A DNA stretch of 64,000 bases from Centroberyx gerrardi (Eukaryota > Chordata > Actinopteri > Beryciformes > Berycidae), in contig NC_136002.1 in assembly GCF_048128805.1 (NCBI RefSeq), forward strand, positions 25,750,602 through 25,814,601, given 5' to 3'. The position numbers and the translations under genes were made by a program. Position 1 is the first letter of the stretch. Each line of letters begins with the position of its first letter. A model generated the notes under the pieces. The model saw nothing but the letters and a program-made list of their open reading frames with translations, was not told the origin of the DNA and ran no database searches. Positions 37,601 to 47,199 of this stretch are shown here, one piece after another.

Positions 37601-40049
37601 GGTTAAGTCCATATTACTCGCTTGTAGAAATAGCTGGATGCTTTAAGGAGCGATTCAACATGGTCATGACACGACTGCTCTGTTCCACATGCCTATTACT
37701 CTGAACAAGATTGTCCCTTATCTTCCTCAACTTTTCCCACACTGGGCTTTTTGTGTTTTCTTTTAAATGACGCCAAAACCTGCTTTCGGCTGGTCTATGG
37801 CCATAGCTCTGTCAGCCATTGTATGACATGTCTCAGCTTTAAAAAATAGAAATGTTATAGGCCAAATTGCAAAAGTCAAGGTTTATCCTCACCAACGAAT
37901 AGATGAATGTTTTTTATGACCCATTGCCATCTTCAACTTGAGGACACAGGGTCAAGCCTCCATGCTGGCAGTCATCCATCCTGCTGAAGTGTCCTTAAGC
38001 AAGACTCTGTCCTGTAGCTGACCTTGTGTTCTGTTCTCCTAGTATAAAACCTCTTTGGTTGAAGGGGGCAAGCGAAAACAGAATTTTCCCTGCGGGCATT
38101 AACAAAATACCACGTTATCACACATGATCACATTAGATGCCTGACTAGCTCATAGTTTTACCTCCACAAACAAGTGGAGACTTTTAGAGCTTGTTGTCTG
38201 CGTCAGAATTAATAATGTTCCATTGTATCTGAAATGGGATAAACATGGTTTTGTTTGTCTTCTTCCTCCTCAGGGACCGGGAAGGACAAGGCCAGAGGTA
38301 AAGGCTCCTTCCCCCAGGCCCGCACACGGAAACAAGACCTGGGGGATGAGGCTGAGACAGAGAAACAGGAACAGACTCTCCTGGCAGAATGTAAACCTTT
38401 CCTCAGCAACATCTTTGCTCACTGGGAGCCTGTGTGTCCGCTCGCTTTACCCCAACTGGCCCAGCCAACAGACAAACGGGGTGCGAGTTATTTGGCCGGC
38501 GATACCGCGCACCTGCTCACCAAATGGTCCCTGAGGCGCTTGGTGGAGGGCTCGTACGACGAAAACAGAACAAAAGACTTCTTGCAGTGGCTCAACAAGG
38601 CTGTGATGAAACACCAAGAGATCGTGGAGGTTGTGTTGCTCGACCCCGGCCTGAAAGCTGACCTCCTCAGACTCTACCATCAGGCCTCCGAGGCCCAGCG
38701 TCACGCCGGTCTTTCAGCAAGAGAGGAGACCTTCCGGCTGTTCACGACCATCATGATGCACCTCCTGGAGACCCAAGGCCGGACTCCAGACGACCTGCAT
38801 CAGGCCGTGCTCCGCGCTTGCCTGCCAGATGCCACACGTGATCAGGCCAGAAGCGGTAAGAGGCTGCCACATTATTCATTTTTCTTTTTTTTTTAAAGAC
38901 CCCATGAAATGGCATCTTTACTTTGTGGATTTGAAGCATGTTGGGGCGGGACATAACGCAATGAGGGATCATTCAAAAGTCTAAACCAATGGAATATGAG
39001 TCAGGAAGAGAATTTTATTTGATGGGAGGGGTGCGGAGGCGGGGATTGTTCAAAAATCTGATGGTTTTATTTCTAGAAATGTATATTTATGCCTACTAGT
39101 GCAGCATGAGGTCACCATGAAAGACACTGTGTTTTCCAGGAAGTAAAAGTAATGGGAGTTCATTTCATGGGGACTTTAATATTATTGTTCTATCTTTGAG
39201 CACTTATCACTATGCAGTGAACAACAAATTGCACAGAAACAAGTTGCACAGAAATCTTGACAGATCATAGGTTTAGATTCAATATTTTACTTCCATACCA
39301 AACACTACTGTAACTTAGGAATTCACTTGTTCACTTTTCCACTCCATACTGCGTTCACCAGCAAAAGACCTCAGGTGTGTTGCCACCCCGGGGTGACGAG
39401 GAGGCCCAGTGGTTAGAGAGTTAAGACAAAAAAGATGGTAGAATGTGCGCATCCAGTTTTATCAGGTGCAGGACATCAAAAATGACCCAAAAATGAAAAT
39501 AGGAAGATGCAATTTATTAAGACTCACAGAACAATGTTTGAAGAACCTGACGAAGATCTGTGTCATCGATTGCGTCTTAATAAATTGCATTTTTCTGGGA
39601 GCAACAGTGTTGGCGGACATCCTTCTATTTTCACTAGGGAGACCGTTCATAACCATAAAATCCCAAATTCCATCCCTGCAACAGTCCGTATCGTCTCTGT
39701 CAGCCGTGTGTCTTGTCGAAGTGTCTTTGAGGAAGATGCTGAACCCCTGCCTGCTCTCTCATTGCACATTGCTCTGGATAAAAGTGTCAACTAAATGTCT
39801 AAATTGTAATTTGTTCTAGTATGAAACAACTGAAAGCCTCATTTCTTCTTCTTTGCAGACGCTGGGCTCTTGCTGTTGTCACTTTACATCCATGAGTTGT
39901 GGAGCGGAGCCCAATCAGCACAGCTGTTCCTCTGTCATGTCAGCTTGGTGACCGGAGCCGAGGGGAAGGGACAGAAGGCGTCCAAATCCTCGCTGACTCA
40001 AGCCGCCGTCAGAGCCGTCTGTAATGACATCGTCAACAGGAAGAGTTAA
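22693..40049 (+). CDS. urb1: URB1, nucleolar pre-ribosomal-associated protein 1 (complete, 39 coding exons)
   Basis: URB1/Npa1p is a large helical-repeat nucleolar scaffold for early 60S pre-ribosomes; vertebrate URB1 is linked to pre-rRNA 3' ETS handling. Exons: 22693-22819, 23003-23142, 23444-23595, 23710-23839, 24187-24283, 24365-24450, 24533-24658, 24782-24912, 25003-25198, 25293-25430, 25710-25883, 26016-26148, 26238-26360, 26469-26581, 26716-26835, 27441-27557, 29437-29575, 29676-29834, 29987-30186, 30286-30504, 30598-30783, 30918-31755, 31899-32103, 32203-32389, 32472-32530, 32632-32819, 32940-33050, 33456-33519, 33669-33837, 33923-34025, 34482-34642, 34746-34857, 35013-35119, 35381-35524, 35813-35922, 36054-36260, 37134-37375, 38274-38855, 39859-40049. 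All junctions are GT-AG and phases join without a stop, giving 2261 residues (human is about 2271). Recognisable blocks: KKLPCPDLYDVVEGYIKIS near the N-terminus, QKVVPHLVSQCKFDFSKLLK, TFPFSAVVPAALEARNKL. The N-terminus is lysine-rich (MGKKRR). I chose the ATG at 22693 because the frame upstream has only TTG. The start lies just downstream of an interspersed repeat and a CA-rich tract. Single-base errors at exon edges are possible. Confidence 0.96.
24679..24726. repeat. Perfect 22-bp hairpin (urb1 intron 7)
   Basis: Arms 24679-24700 and 24705-24726 are perfectly complementary around the 4-nt loop ATCA; the core is GATGCATAAGCTACAGA. It lies about 20 nt downstream of a 5' splice site in a 123-nt intron. 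Confidence 0.85.
28183..28443. repeat. Interspersed repeat copy B in urb1 intron 16
   Basis: Diverged second copy of the 22205-22422 repeat in the same orientation, ending CTTTGGCTATTTATGCAGTG. The hAT element inserted about 80 bp downstream. Family unknown; the pair shows the sequence is mobile or segmentally duplicated. Confidence 0.65.
28514..29320 (-). mobile_element. hAT transposon, internally deleted, in urb1 intron 16
   Basis: The element spans 28522-29312 (791 bp). Its ends are CAGGGGTGCTCA and TGAGCACCCCTG, perfect 12-bp inverted repeats, and it is flanked by identical 8-bp ACTTAGTC duplications (28514-28521 and 29313-29320), diagnostic of hAT insertion. The minus strand at 28969-28739 encodes a transposase C-terminal piece with YRSTMTDEHLEVCLRLAVSS and CPDYASLADSIQCKSSK, the dimerisation-domain tail of SCAND3/ZBED-like hAT proteins. 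The rest of the transposase is missing. An internal AAATAGACGTCTATAGACG palindrome lies near 29212. Confidence 0.88.
33569..33672 (+). repeat. 52-bp tandem duplication carrying a second 3' splice site (urb1 intron 28)
   Basis: Units 33569-33620 and 33621-33672 both begin GATGGGAACAGTCGGT and both contain GTGTGTTTTCACCTGCAGAT, with two substitutions in the first 50 bases. Acceptor AGs fall at 33616 and 33668. Protein continuity requires the downstream one. Confidence 0.88.
35567..35735 (+). repeat. Three-copy tandem repeat of about 58 bp (urb1 intron 34)
   Basis: Units start with GAAGTCAAGAAAGATGACTG-like sequence at 35567, 35625 and 35682 and share TAAAATGAACT. Diverged, intronic, no coding role evident. 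Confidence 0.75.
36696..37012. mobile_element. Foldback element in urb1 intron 36
   Basis: Left arm about 36705-36821 and right arm about 36880-37002 are inverted copies at high but imperfect identity. They pair through GCACTCTTCAA, CAAAAATGT, ATGGCTAGTT and GGCCTTCATC. Each arm contains the GATGAAGGCC...GGCCAAAAC motif. Length and symmetry fit a foldback MITE. Target duplication not determined. Confidence 0.65.
37940..38115 (+). mobile_element. LINE/SINE 3'-tail fragment (urb1 intron 37)
   Basis: GTCCTTAAGCAAGACTCTGT and, about 90 bp on, GAATTTTCCCTGCGGGCATT resemble the core and the 'TTTCCC..GGG.AT.AATAAAG' end of fish retroposons. The 5' part is absent. Confidence 0.4.
39389..39810 (+). 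mobile_element. Decayed SINE interrupted by another repeat (urb1 intron 38)
   Basis: The head at about 39395 (GACGAGGAGGCCCAGTGGTT) looks like a tRNA-derived A-box region. The tail at 39720-39805 (GAACCCCTGCCTGCTC, then GCTCTGGATAAAAGTGTCAA and CTAAATGTCTAAATTG) is a common fish SINE 3' core. Between them lies an unrelated piece with a 17-bp inverted repeat and a CCTGACGAAG motif. This fits a SINE invaded by a second element, though the pieces could also be adjacent insertions. Confidence 0.5.
39507..39590. repeat. 17-bp inverted repeat in urb1 intron 38
   Basis: ATGCAATTTATTAAGAC (39507-39523) is inverted at 39574-39590 around a 50-nt loop that holds CCTGACGAAGATCTGTG. Probably the stem of an inserted repeat. 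Confidence 0.75.
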
Positions 40050-40888
40050 ACACGACATCTGAACGGTGTTGTCCTTGAAAACAACTGTTGTTGCAAAAAG
40101 ACTGAATTACAAAAAGGCTCAAGTTCTTTTGTTTTTTCTTCAGTGTTTGTTTCTTTTAAAAACAAATTGTGACCATATTTTGTAAGCATTTGTAAAACCT
40201 TCCGCTATAAAAGTGTTATTTTACAAAATAATTTGTAACTGCTTGTTTTCTTTCACATATGGTTTCTGCTTGTTATTGTTATTATGACACATGGAAATTG
40301 AAAATTGTCCATGATTTTATGTTTATGTGGGCTGAGTTTAAGCCTAAATGAATTTGCAGTGTGCTGTAACTGTAAAGGAGGCCAAGAGCAGGAATAGAGG
40401 GGTTTAGTTCCAGGACACATTCAGACTCCAGGAGGTGTTGTGGACTAAATTCAGTGAATTAGACTAGATTCAGTGAAACAGTGTCTCCTTGATTAACCCC
40501 AGGGATTTACCTGTCCTGGAACAGCCAGGGTCCACATGGGGCCATTAAACAAAATATTACCGCAAGAGTTGCATAATATTTTGTTTAATGGTAAATGTAG
40601 CCTTGCACTTGATATTATTCAGTGAAATGAGGCTGTTTGTGTTAAACACTATTGATCCACAGTTCACTGGACAGATAATAGCCATGTGTTGGGTACAGAA
40701 AGCAGAATCAACTCTTCTTTCCATATTAAGTTCCCTTAATGGTTACAGAGCCTCTTCTTATAAATTTCAACTTTTCCCTGATACATTCTCCACTGGTGCA
40801 ATTTCATCATTCTAGTTTTAATCACCTCTATATTCATCATGTTTGTTACTTTCACTTCACATACATGAAAAGCAGATTTGGCCACAGG
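40050..40888. other. Shared 3' flank of urb1 (+) and mrap (-)
   Basis: Follows the urb1 stop and holds its presumed 3' UTR; TATAAA at about 40207 is a possible variant poly(A) signal. The 18-bp hairpin at 40542 lies in the middle. Nothing coding is seen. Confidence 0.5.
40542..40591. repeat. Perfect 18-bp hairpin between convergent urb1 and mrap
   Basis: Arms 40542-40559 (CCATTAAACAAAATATTA) and 40574-40591 are exact inverses around a 14-nt loop, CCGCAAGAGTTGCA. It lies about 490 bp after the urb1 stop and 300 bp beyond the mrap stop. Confidence 0.85.
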
Positions 40889-41386
40889 TCACGCAGCAGA
40901 TGTTCTGTCACTGCTTTTGGTTTGGGATCTGTGAGCCCTGCAAAAAAAAAAAAAAAAGTGGAACTCAAAAGTTATGCCGTTAGCGTATATGATTCAATGT
41001 TTGATCAGTATAACCAAATCCATTTTTCCTCTGCATTTTATTCACTACCTCTAATCAAAGCAGTGGGACTTTGAAAGTTGATGTGCCGCTCTTACCTTGG
41101 CAGATTTCCACTGCGAGACATGAGAGTCAAAATGAGGAAGAGGAATCCCACAAAAGCAGCCAGAATTATCCAAAATATTATAACAATTGAATCTGCAAGG
41201 GAAGAGGTAATGTAACTGTTATCTAATTATATCACAACAAGAGGGAATATACGATTTCTGTAAAGCATGAAGATACTTACATTTATTGTATTTCAGCTTG
41301 CTCTCGTCCACAATTACTGGATCCAGATAATCATAGTAGTATTCAAAGTCCCATTCATAGTGGTCAGCATTGGTAGAGTTCTCCAT
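40889..41386 (-). CDS. mrap: MRAP, melanocortin-2 receptor accessory protein
   Basis: MRAP is a small single-pass membrane protein that forms antiparallel homodimers and carries MC2R, the ACTH receptor, to the cell surface. Minus-strand coding exons are 41386-41281, 41192-41096 and 40937-40889, with GT-AG junctions and compatible phases, 83 residues in total. Exon 1 encodes MENSTNADHYEWDFEYYYDY, then LDPVIVDESKLKYNK. This matches the family's tyrosine-rich N-terminal segment and the LDYL-type motif needed for receptor trafficking. Exon 2 gives one hydrophobic helix, YSIVIIFWIILAAFVGFLFL, ending in MSRSGNLPR. Exon 3 is short and polar (AHRSQTKSSDRTSAA, then stop) and is the least certain part; a longer alternative 3' exon is possible. 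The gene is convergent with urb1, the same neighbour pair as on human chromosome 21. Confidence 0.85.
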
Positions 41387-42124
41387 TATGGCTGTCATCT
41401 GAGTTTAGGAGTTACTAATGGTCTCTCACTCCAAAACCTTGGTAGTAAAAAGAGTAATCATGTATCCACAGATGGCTGACAGTGGTGAAAAACAAAATTC
41501 CAGTAGTTTCTTTCTACCGCCTGTGGAAGCTGATCGCGGATATTTCAGCAAACTTAGATAAGGGTCCTACCACAGTCTGCTGGTCTGCACCCACATGTGT
41601 ATCTGTCTCCTCCTATCAATTCAATGCATGCAGTGTCCAGGTTTGGCCACAGGATGGAGATATTCAACAGGATGACAGAAAGGGGAAATTGAGTGGAGTG
41701 GATTAGGGGAAAGTGGCATCATCAGTGAGCATATCTGTTGATTGTCAGGAAATGCAATAATCAAACTCTGTATCTCCATCTGAGCCTCAACTGAACATTT
41801 CCATATAGGTTCAACTTGTTAATAACTTCTTATTGGTTTCATTATACTATTGTTTGATGGGGGGAGCAGGGGAGTCAACAGTAATGTCTGAATTTTGCTG
41901 CATGGGCCTGAACCATAGACTGTAAAACCAGAGTGGACCTTCAAACATACAGTGGTTTGTGTGTGTTATTTGTTTTTGTTTTTTTATGTGCATAGTTCTG
42001 TGCCATGCCTGCTTTGCTGAGTGGGTCTAATCCAATGCACCTTATTATAGCAGATTTTTAATGTTTTTGATTTTATTTTACTAACTTTGTCAAGAAATGT
42101 GTTTATTATTATTATTATTATTAT

Positions 42125-42184
<60 letters not shown>

Positions 42185-42387
42185 CAGTAGTAGTTTCTGA
42201 TGTCATGATACTACACACTCCGATACACTAGGGGGCGGTCGTCTTTACACGCTGGTTTGTGACCAGCTCAAAATAAAAACAATGTCAGAAGAAGAAGGGG
42301 AGGTTTGGGAAACAGGAAGTTGTCGAAGATCATTTTACTACCATCCGCGGCGTAACAGTGCGGTTGAGTTGAGCGGAATAGAGCAGC
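41387..42387. other. Divergent intergenic region, mrap (-) to HARBI1-like (+)
   Basis: Contains the mrap 5' flank, the TTA/GTA microsatellite and a GC-rich 42210-42387 segment (CTAGGGGGCGGTCG) just before the HARBI1-like start, a plausible promoter. No Harbinger terminal inverted repeat was recognised here. Confidence 0.45.
42103..42195. repeat. Compound (TTA)n(GTA)n microsatellite
   Basis: A pure TTA run passes into about 20 TAG/GTA units. It lies about 190 bp upstream of the HARBI1-like start codon. Confidence 0.95.
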
Positions 42388-44326
42388 ATGGAAGCAGACG
42401 TGTGTGCAGGTTTACTTGCTTCAGTGATGGCCTGGTACAAAACGAGACAGTTAACACTAGACAACCAGATAGAAACCCGGAGACGAAGCCGCCGCCGGCT
42501 GCTGCGCGCGGCTCGGCGTCTGCGGCTGGAGAAACTACGAGAAACATGGAGGCAGAGAGAAAAACAACATCAACAGACTCGGCTGCATCGCCTCTACTCT
42601 CATGACAAATGGATGAAGTCGGTAAGTGTCTATAGAGCCAATGCAATATGTTAAAGATTTCAAATTGATGATTGGTCATGTTAATTAGCTGAATTTAATA
42701 TCTGGGAATATTATTAAAGCAGGTAAATTGTTTGAATTCTAGTACGGCTGGGCGATATGGACTAAATAATATCACGATATTCCTAATGATTTCGATATCG
42801 ATATATAATATTTGCAAAATATTTGCGAATGTTAAATAATCAAATTGATATTAAGTGCATTTAACTGCATAATAATATTAAGTATGATACAAGTGTAATT
42901 TTCAAATAATGTTCCTTTTTGTTTCAGATTTAATTTTGTGAGAGATTTTAATTAGTAGCCTAGACTTAGGTAACAGAATTGTGTGTCATGATAACTCAAT
43001 ATCCTTATTTCATCAAGATATGATTCTGTTGAAAGATAAACATACTATTAAATTATTGCCCACCCCTAAATGTAAGGGCAATCTGCTGTTCACAAAATCA
43101 ATTTAATTTCTTACTTGATGCATTACCAAGCTGTGAAATAAACAGAATGCTCTGTATGTCTCATGGCCAAATCTTTAGAGCCTCCTTTTGCTTACCTGTC
43201 ATTCCCTGCCCACTACTTCCTGTGCTTCATGCACTTGTTTCTCCATGTCAACCAGATCGCGCATCATTTCCTGAGGGATCGCACGCGACGCAGACCCAAG
43301 GTGTGGTTCTACCCCAGGACCAGCGACTGGTGGGAGAACACGGCGGCTTCCTTCACGCACGACCAGTGGCTGCAGCACTTCAGAGTATCGCGAGGCACTT
43401 TCTCGTACCTCTGCGCCGCGCTGAAGCCGCAGCTGAAACGACAGGACACCACCTACCGCCTCTGCATCCCCCTGCAGAAGAGAGTGGCTCTGGCGCTCTA
43501 CAAACTGGCCAACCCCTGCGACTACAAAACGGTGGCGGATCTCTTCGCTGTGGGCGTGGCGTCCGTCTGCCGCTGCGTGCACGAGTTCTGCACCGCGGTC
43601 ATCGCGGTGCTCAAACCGCAGCTCGTTGCGGCGCCGAACCGCGCTGAGCTCTCGGACGTGGCGGACTGTTTCTACCAGACGTACGGGATCCCGCGGTGCG
43701 TCGGCGTGATAGACAGTATTCACGTTCCTATCATCAGACCGCCACACTACCGGTCTGAGCAGCCCAGCAGAGAGGGTTACCTTGCTATCTTACTGCAAGC
43801 AGTTGTAGACGGCAAAGGTGCGTTCTGGGATTTGAACATGGGCGGTCCGAGGTGGGTGAACGATTCCGGCGGATTCGGACAGTCGTGGGCGTGCGACGAC
43901 TTCCCCGGCAGGATGCTCAACATCTGCGGCACCGACGGCGGCCGCTTCATCCTCGGTGACGCCGGGTATCCTGCCCAAACCTGGCTCCTCAAACCGTACC
44001 CCGACACCGGCTGGCTGACCGCGGAGCAGCAGCTGTTCAACACTCAGATTGGTCAGGCGCACTGCGTGGCCGAGCATGCGTTCGGGAGGCTGAGGGGCAG
44101 GTGGAAGTGTCTGAGCAAACGAAACGACTGCAACGTGGAGGTCGTCAAGGACATGGTGGAGACGTGCTGCGTGCTTCATAATCTCTGTGAGAGGAACATG
44201 GATGCCTTCCTCCCGGAGTGGATCACCCTCGACCAGCTTCAGCCTGTGAACGGAAAGCCTCAGAGGGACAGCGAGTCTGACTCGTGGCTTGTTCTGCAGC
44301 AGTTCATGCAGGAAAATGCACAATAA
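42388..44326 (+). CDS. PIF/Harbinger-derived DDE nuclease (HARBI1-like), two exons
   Basis: Exon 1 (42388-42621, 78 residues) begins MEADVCAGLL and is very arginine-rich (RRRSRRRLLRAARRLRLEK). Exon 2 most likely starts at 43256, after a pyrimidine-rich tract ending CAACCAG, and runs to the stop at 44324-44326. The joined protein is 434 residues and in frame. An alternative in-frame acceptor ends at 43180. The C-terminal half is a DDE_Tnp_4-type nuclease domain as in HARBI1: GVIDSIHVPI (first Asp codon 43712, about D231), ILGDAGYP (second Asp 43958, about D313) and AEHAFGRLRGRW (Glu 44072, about E351). All three catalytic residues are present and the frame has no stop. An upstream helix-rich part (TFSYLCAALK) resembles the family's DNA-binding region. 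Exon 2 is GC-rich compared with its AT-rich flanks. It faces a Myb-like gene of the same transposon class. It could be a domesticated gene or a recently dead or live Harbinger copy; no terminal repeats were seen. Confidence 0.88.
42741..43069. mobile_element. MITE remnant in the intron of the HARBI1-like gene
   Basis: The stretch starts ACGGCTGGGCGATATGG and ends ATTGCCCACCCCTA, a decayed inverted pair typical of an AT-rich fish MITE family with 'GGGCTGGGCGATAT' ends. The interior is AT-rich with ATCGATAT strings. No target duplication was identified. Confidence 0.5.
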
Positions 44327-45516
44327 TTTCCTCTATGTATCGCCCACCACCAATGGCAATGATGAATTTAAAGAATGTTTGTTTTTTTTTCTCTTTTCAT
44401 TAGAGTGTTAGTAGTTTAACACCTGTCTGGAACTAAAATACTTGGTCTGGTTCTATAAGAATAGCCATAACATTTTATTTTGTTTAACCTACTTGTTGCA
44501 GATAAAACTAAAGCAGTGTAAACAACAGTGTATATTTAGCCATAGCCAACTACTTTCTGAGACTCCTCATTTACTAAGAAGTTTGTCTAGTGATGGCTGA
44601 TGGGCCACAACAGGCTCTTTACCACTAATGAAGATGAATATGAACACATCATGCAGAATAAGGGGAATTTCACTGATAATTCAATCTAATTCATTACCAT
44701 CTCATCCTTATCTTAAGTGTAGCCAATTCCCACAAAGATTTTTGCTTTACTTAGTAGAGATTTGGTATCTAGTGCTTTGTTTTGATTTGCACCGTTTCCC
44801 CAATTCACATTTGAGGATGTAAAACAATGCCATGAATTGGAAGCTTTCTTTTTCCAACAGTATCCCGTACAGCTTTGGGGACAATTTTTAATCAACACAA
44901 GCCTTAGCCTTAATTAATTCATCAAAGAATCAGTTGAATCTTCTCTGGATGACATCACTTGGACAATTTCACAGTAAAAAAAAACATCAAACCAAACAAA
45001 GTTGTGAGACTGTTGACAGGTTTTGGATATGGATGGAATAATGAATAATTTATGAAATCTTTTGTGGTGTGAATTTTTCTTTTCACCAGGATACAAGCTG
45101 TTGCATGCACAGTCGTACATGTAAACGCTCTCATCAGGAAAAGTTTGAATTACTGGAAACATAAGCAACATGTTTTCCTTTAATTTACAGTTTAAAGTAA
45201 ACAGAAAATACACAACTACATATTTATTAACAAATGTGATGCAAGGGTGTTGCAGAAAAATGTTAATTGTGCAAGTGCAGCCTGCTGGTTTTATGAACTG
45301 AGTGAATATGCTCTTTAGAGACAAAAGGTATTTGCTCTGCACAGCAATGGGCAGAAAGTCATACCCCACTAAAACTCCACTTCTGTTGTGCAGCACGGCC
45401 AGATTTTTGACTTCGTAGTAAAAAAAAAAAAATGGCAAAACAGATAAATCACCATCAAAAAATGCACTGTTCTCAAAAGAAATGGTGTCCAGTACCTATT
45501 TGGCATAGTAATGCCT
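44327..45516. other. Convergent 3' region between the two Harbinger-type genes
   Basis: About 1.2 kb of AT-rich DNA with a poly(A) run at about 45420. No ORF of note on either strand; presumably both 3' UTRs. Confidence 0.45.
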
Positions 45517-47199
45517 TTACAGAGTGGCAGGGTCCTTTGCAATAAGCTTTGCAATTTGCGCCAAGCAGGAAGTCAGCAGCTCATTGTCCTTGCTCCGAGC
45601 GTCCATCTCCTCCCGCCTCAGCCTCTCCTCCCTCTCTGCCTCTTCCCGCCTCAATGCCGCCTCCTGCTGCATCTCCTCACGCCGCAACTTGGCCTCCCGC
45701 TCCCACGCCTCTCTCCTCAGCTCCTGCTCCTTCTCCAGCCACTGCTTGTGGCACTCTGTCATGGCGTTGAGGAACTCCTTCGTAGTGTCGCAGTCAGGCC
45801 TCCGTTTACGAGTCTCTGAAAGCACACAGCAGCTGTCAGACATTTGCATTTTCTTTTTATTTGCCTTTTTAATTAATACAAAAAAGGAGAGAGATGCTGG
45901 TTGCGCTCTGATGATCCAGTATTAGTGCAGGTGCATGGAATGAAACCTCAATATTCATACTTTTCAACTTGGTATATAATACATTTAAGCGATCTAGTCT
46001 TTTCTTTTTATACTTGCACCTTTTAAGTTCAGCACCTTATATTCTTTTTGTAATAAATTTGATTATTTTTTACTTTTTTTTTGGCAGTGTGTGGATCATA
46101 CCTTGTTCCTGTTACATTTTTAATTAATAAAATGTATAGCAGAGGTTCCCAAGCTTTTTAGCAGGGTATCCCATATTGAGGTCAGACTATTCCTGTGAAC
46201 CCAACTGTGAAAATATTGGGTTTACATTGTGTTTATAACCAATAACAATTCAGGGAGGAAGTGGATTCTTTGGAGCTTTTGTTTGGTCCATTTCAAAATA
46301 AACACTGCATATTATGACAGACAGTATGTTTGGTGATGATTTTTTTCAAGGGACCCCATTGAAACATCAGGTGTGTTTGACTTACCAGATCTGATCCTAG
46401 GAAGTATAAGATGTGTTCCTCTTCTAACTGCAGGAGATGCGCCGCTCTCTATGGAGTGCGATTTGTCTGTAATATTAATACACAAAGCATATGCCGTTGG
46501 TTAAATTAAACCAGCTGACTGTATCCAGATACAACCTTAATGTGAAACGAAGCCTGATTTGCTCTCACAGGGTTTCTTCTGGCCCCAGTATGAGGCTAAA
46601 AGCACCGACAGGCCTAACGGTGCCATAAGCCCCGCGGTGGAGAAACAGCTAGCTTAACCTGGGGCAGCTCTAAACGACCGTTGGTTATCTTTCAACGCTT
46701 CCATTCGCCTGTTGGGAAGCGTTATTGACTAGTTTAGGTTACATTCCTTCTTCTAAAGCCAAAGGGCACTCGGGTCATTTTTTTTTTTATACTCGTTTTG
46801 AGCTAAACAAACAGATAAGAAATTCACCGGCTTAGTTAACCTACCTCCTGGCTGGGTCAAAGACCTGTTCAGACATTTGGGGATCTCGCAGGTCTCTGCC
46901 TCCAGCTGACCCTCTCTTCGTCCTCCAAGCACACTGTCCATTAACTCGAAAAAGGGGAAATTCTTCCTCCCGTCCCTCTTGACCGTCTTATACAGGTGCC
47001 TCATCTTTTTCAGTTTTTCCCTAACCTGGGTAGTTGTGCGTTGAATCCCCAACTTGGCCAACTCATCTACCATGAACTGAATGACTTCTTCATTACGACA
47101 GACGCCCTCCATTTGTTGCTGTACGTTATCGTCAGCCCATATGTTTAGCAAGGCTTTTGTTTCACCCATAGACCAATACTGACGGCTGTTACCGGCCAT
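45517..47199 (-). CDS. Myb/SANT-like DNA-binding protein with C-terminal coiled coil (Harbinger second-protein type)
   Basis: Three minus-strand exons, 47199-46845, 46466-46386 and 45815-45517, join in frame (355+81+299 nt) into 244 residues plus stop. I chose the start at MAGNSRQYWSMGETKALL; the frame is open further upstream, but that part looks unlike protein. Residues about 8-95 form a Myb/SANT-like (trihelix, Myb_DNA-bind_4 type) domain: YWSMGETKALLNIW, then VREKLKKMRHLYKTVKRDGR and FPFFELMDSVLGG. A short polar linker follows (exon 2). The last exon is a charged heptad-like coiled coil rich in LRREE repeats, ending LIAKDPATL. This layout (Myb-like domain plus a dimerising tail) is that of the second protein of PIF/Harbinger elements, whose relative NAIF1 partners HARBI1 in vertebrates. 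The convergent neighbour is a HARBI1-like nuclease. Which DNA it binds cannot be read from sequence. Confidence 0.85.
46138..46240. mobile_element. Single-ended hAT MITE fragment (intron of the Myb-like gene)
   Basis: CAGAGGTTCCCAAGCTTTTT resembles the CAG.GGTTCCCAAC end of widespread hAT MITEs. The opposite terminus was not found, so this is a truncated copy. It lies in the intron between exons 2 and 3 of the Myb-like gene. Confidence 0.35.

Noticed and set aside
22820..39858. H/ACA or C/D snoRNA hosted in urb1 introns
   Set aside because: I recall that human URB1 hosts an H/ACA snoRNA, but no intron showed convincing H and ACA boxes or C and D boxes by eye; a covariance-model search (Infernal/Rfam) would decide.
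43790..44323. 177-codon minus-strand frame over the HARBI1-like exon
   Set aside because: Antisense shadow of the nuclease frame.
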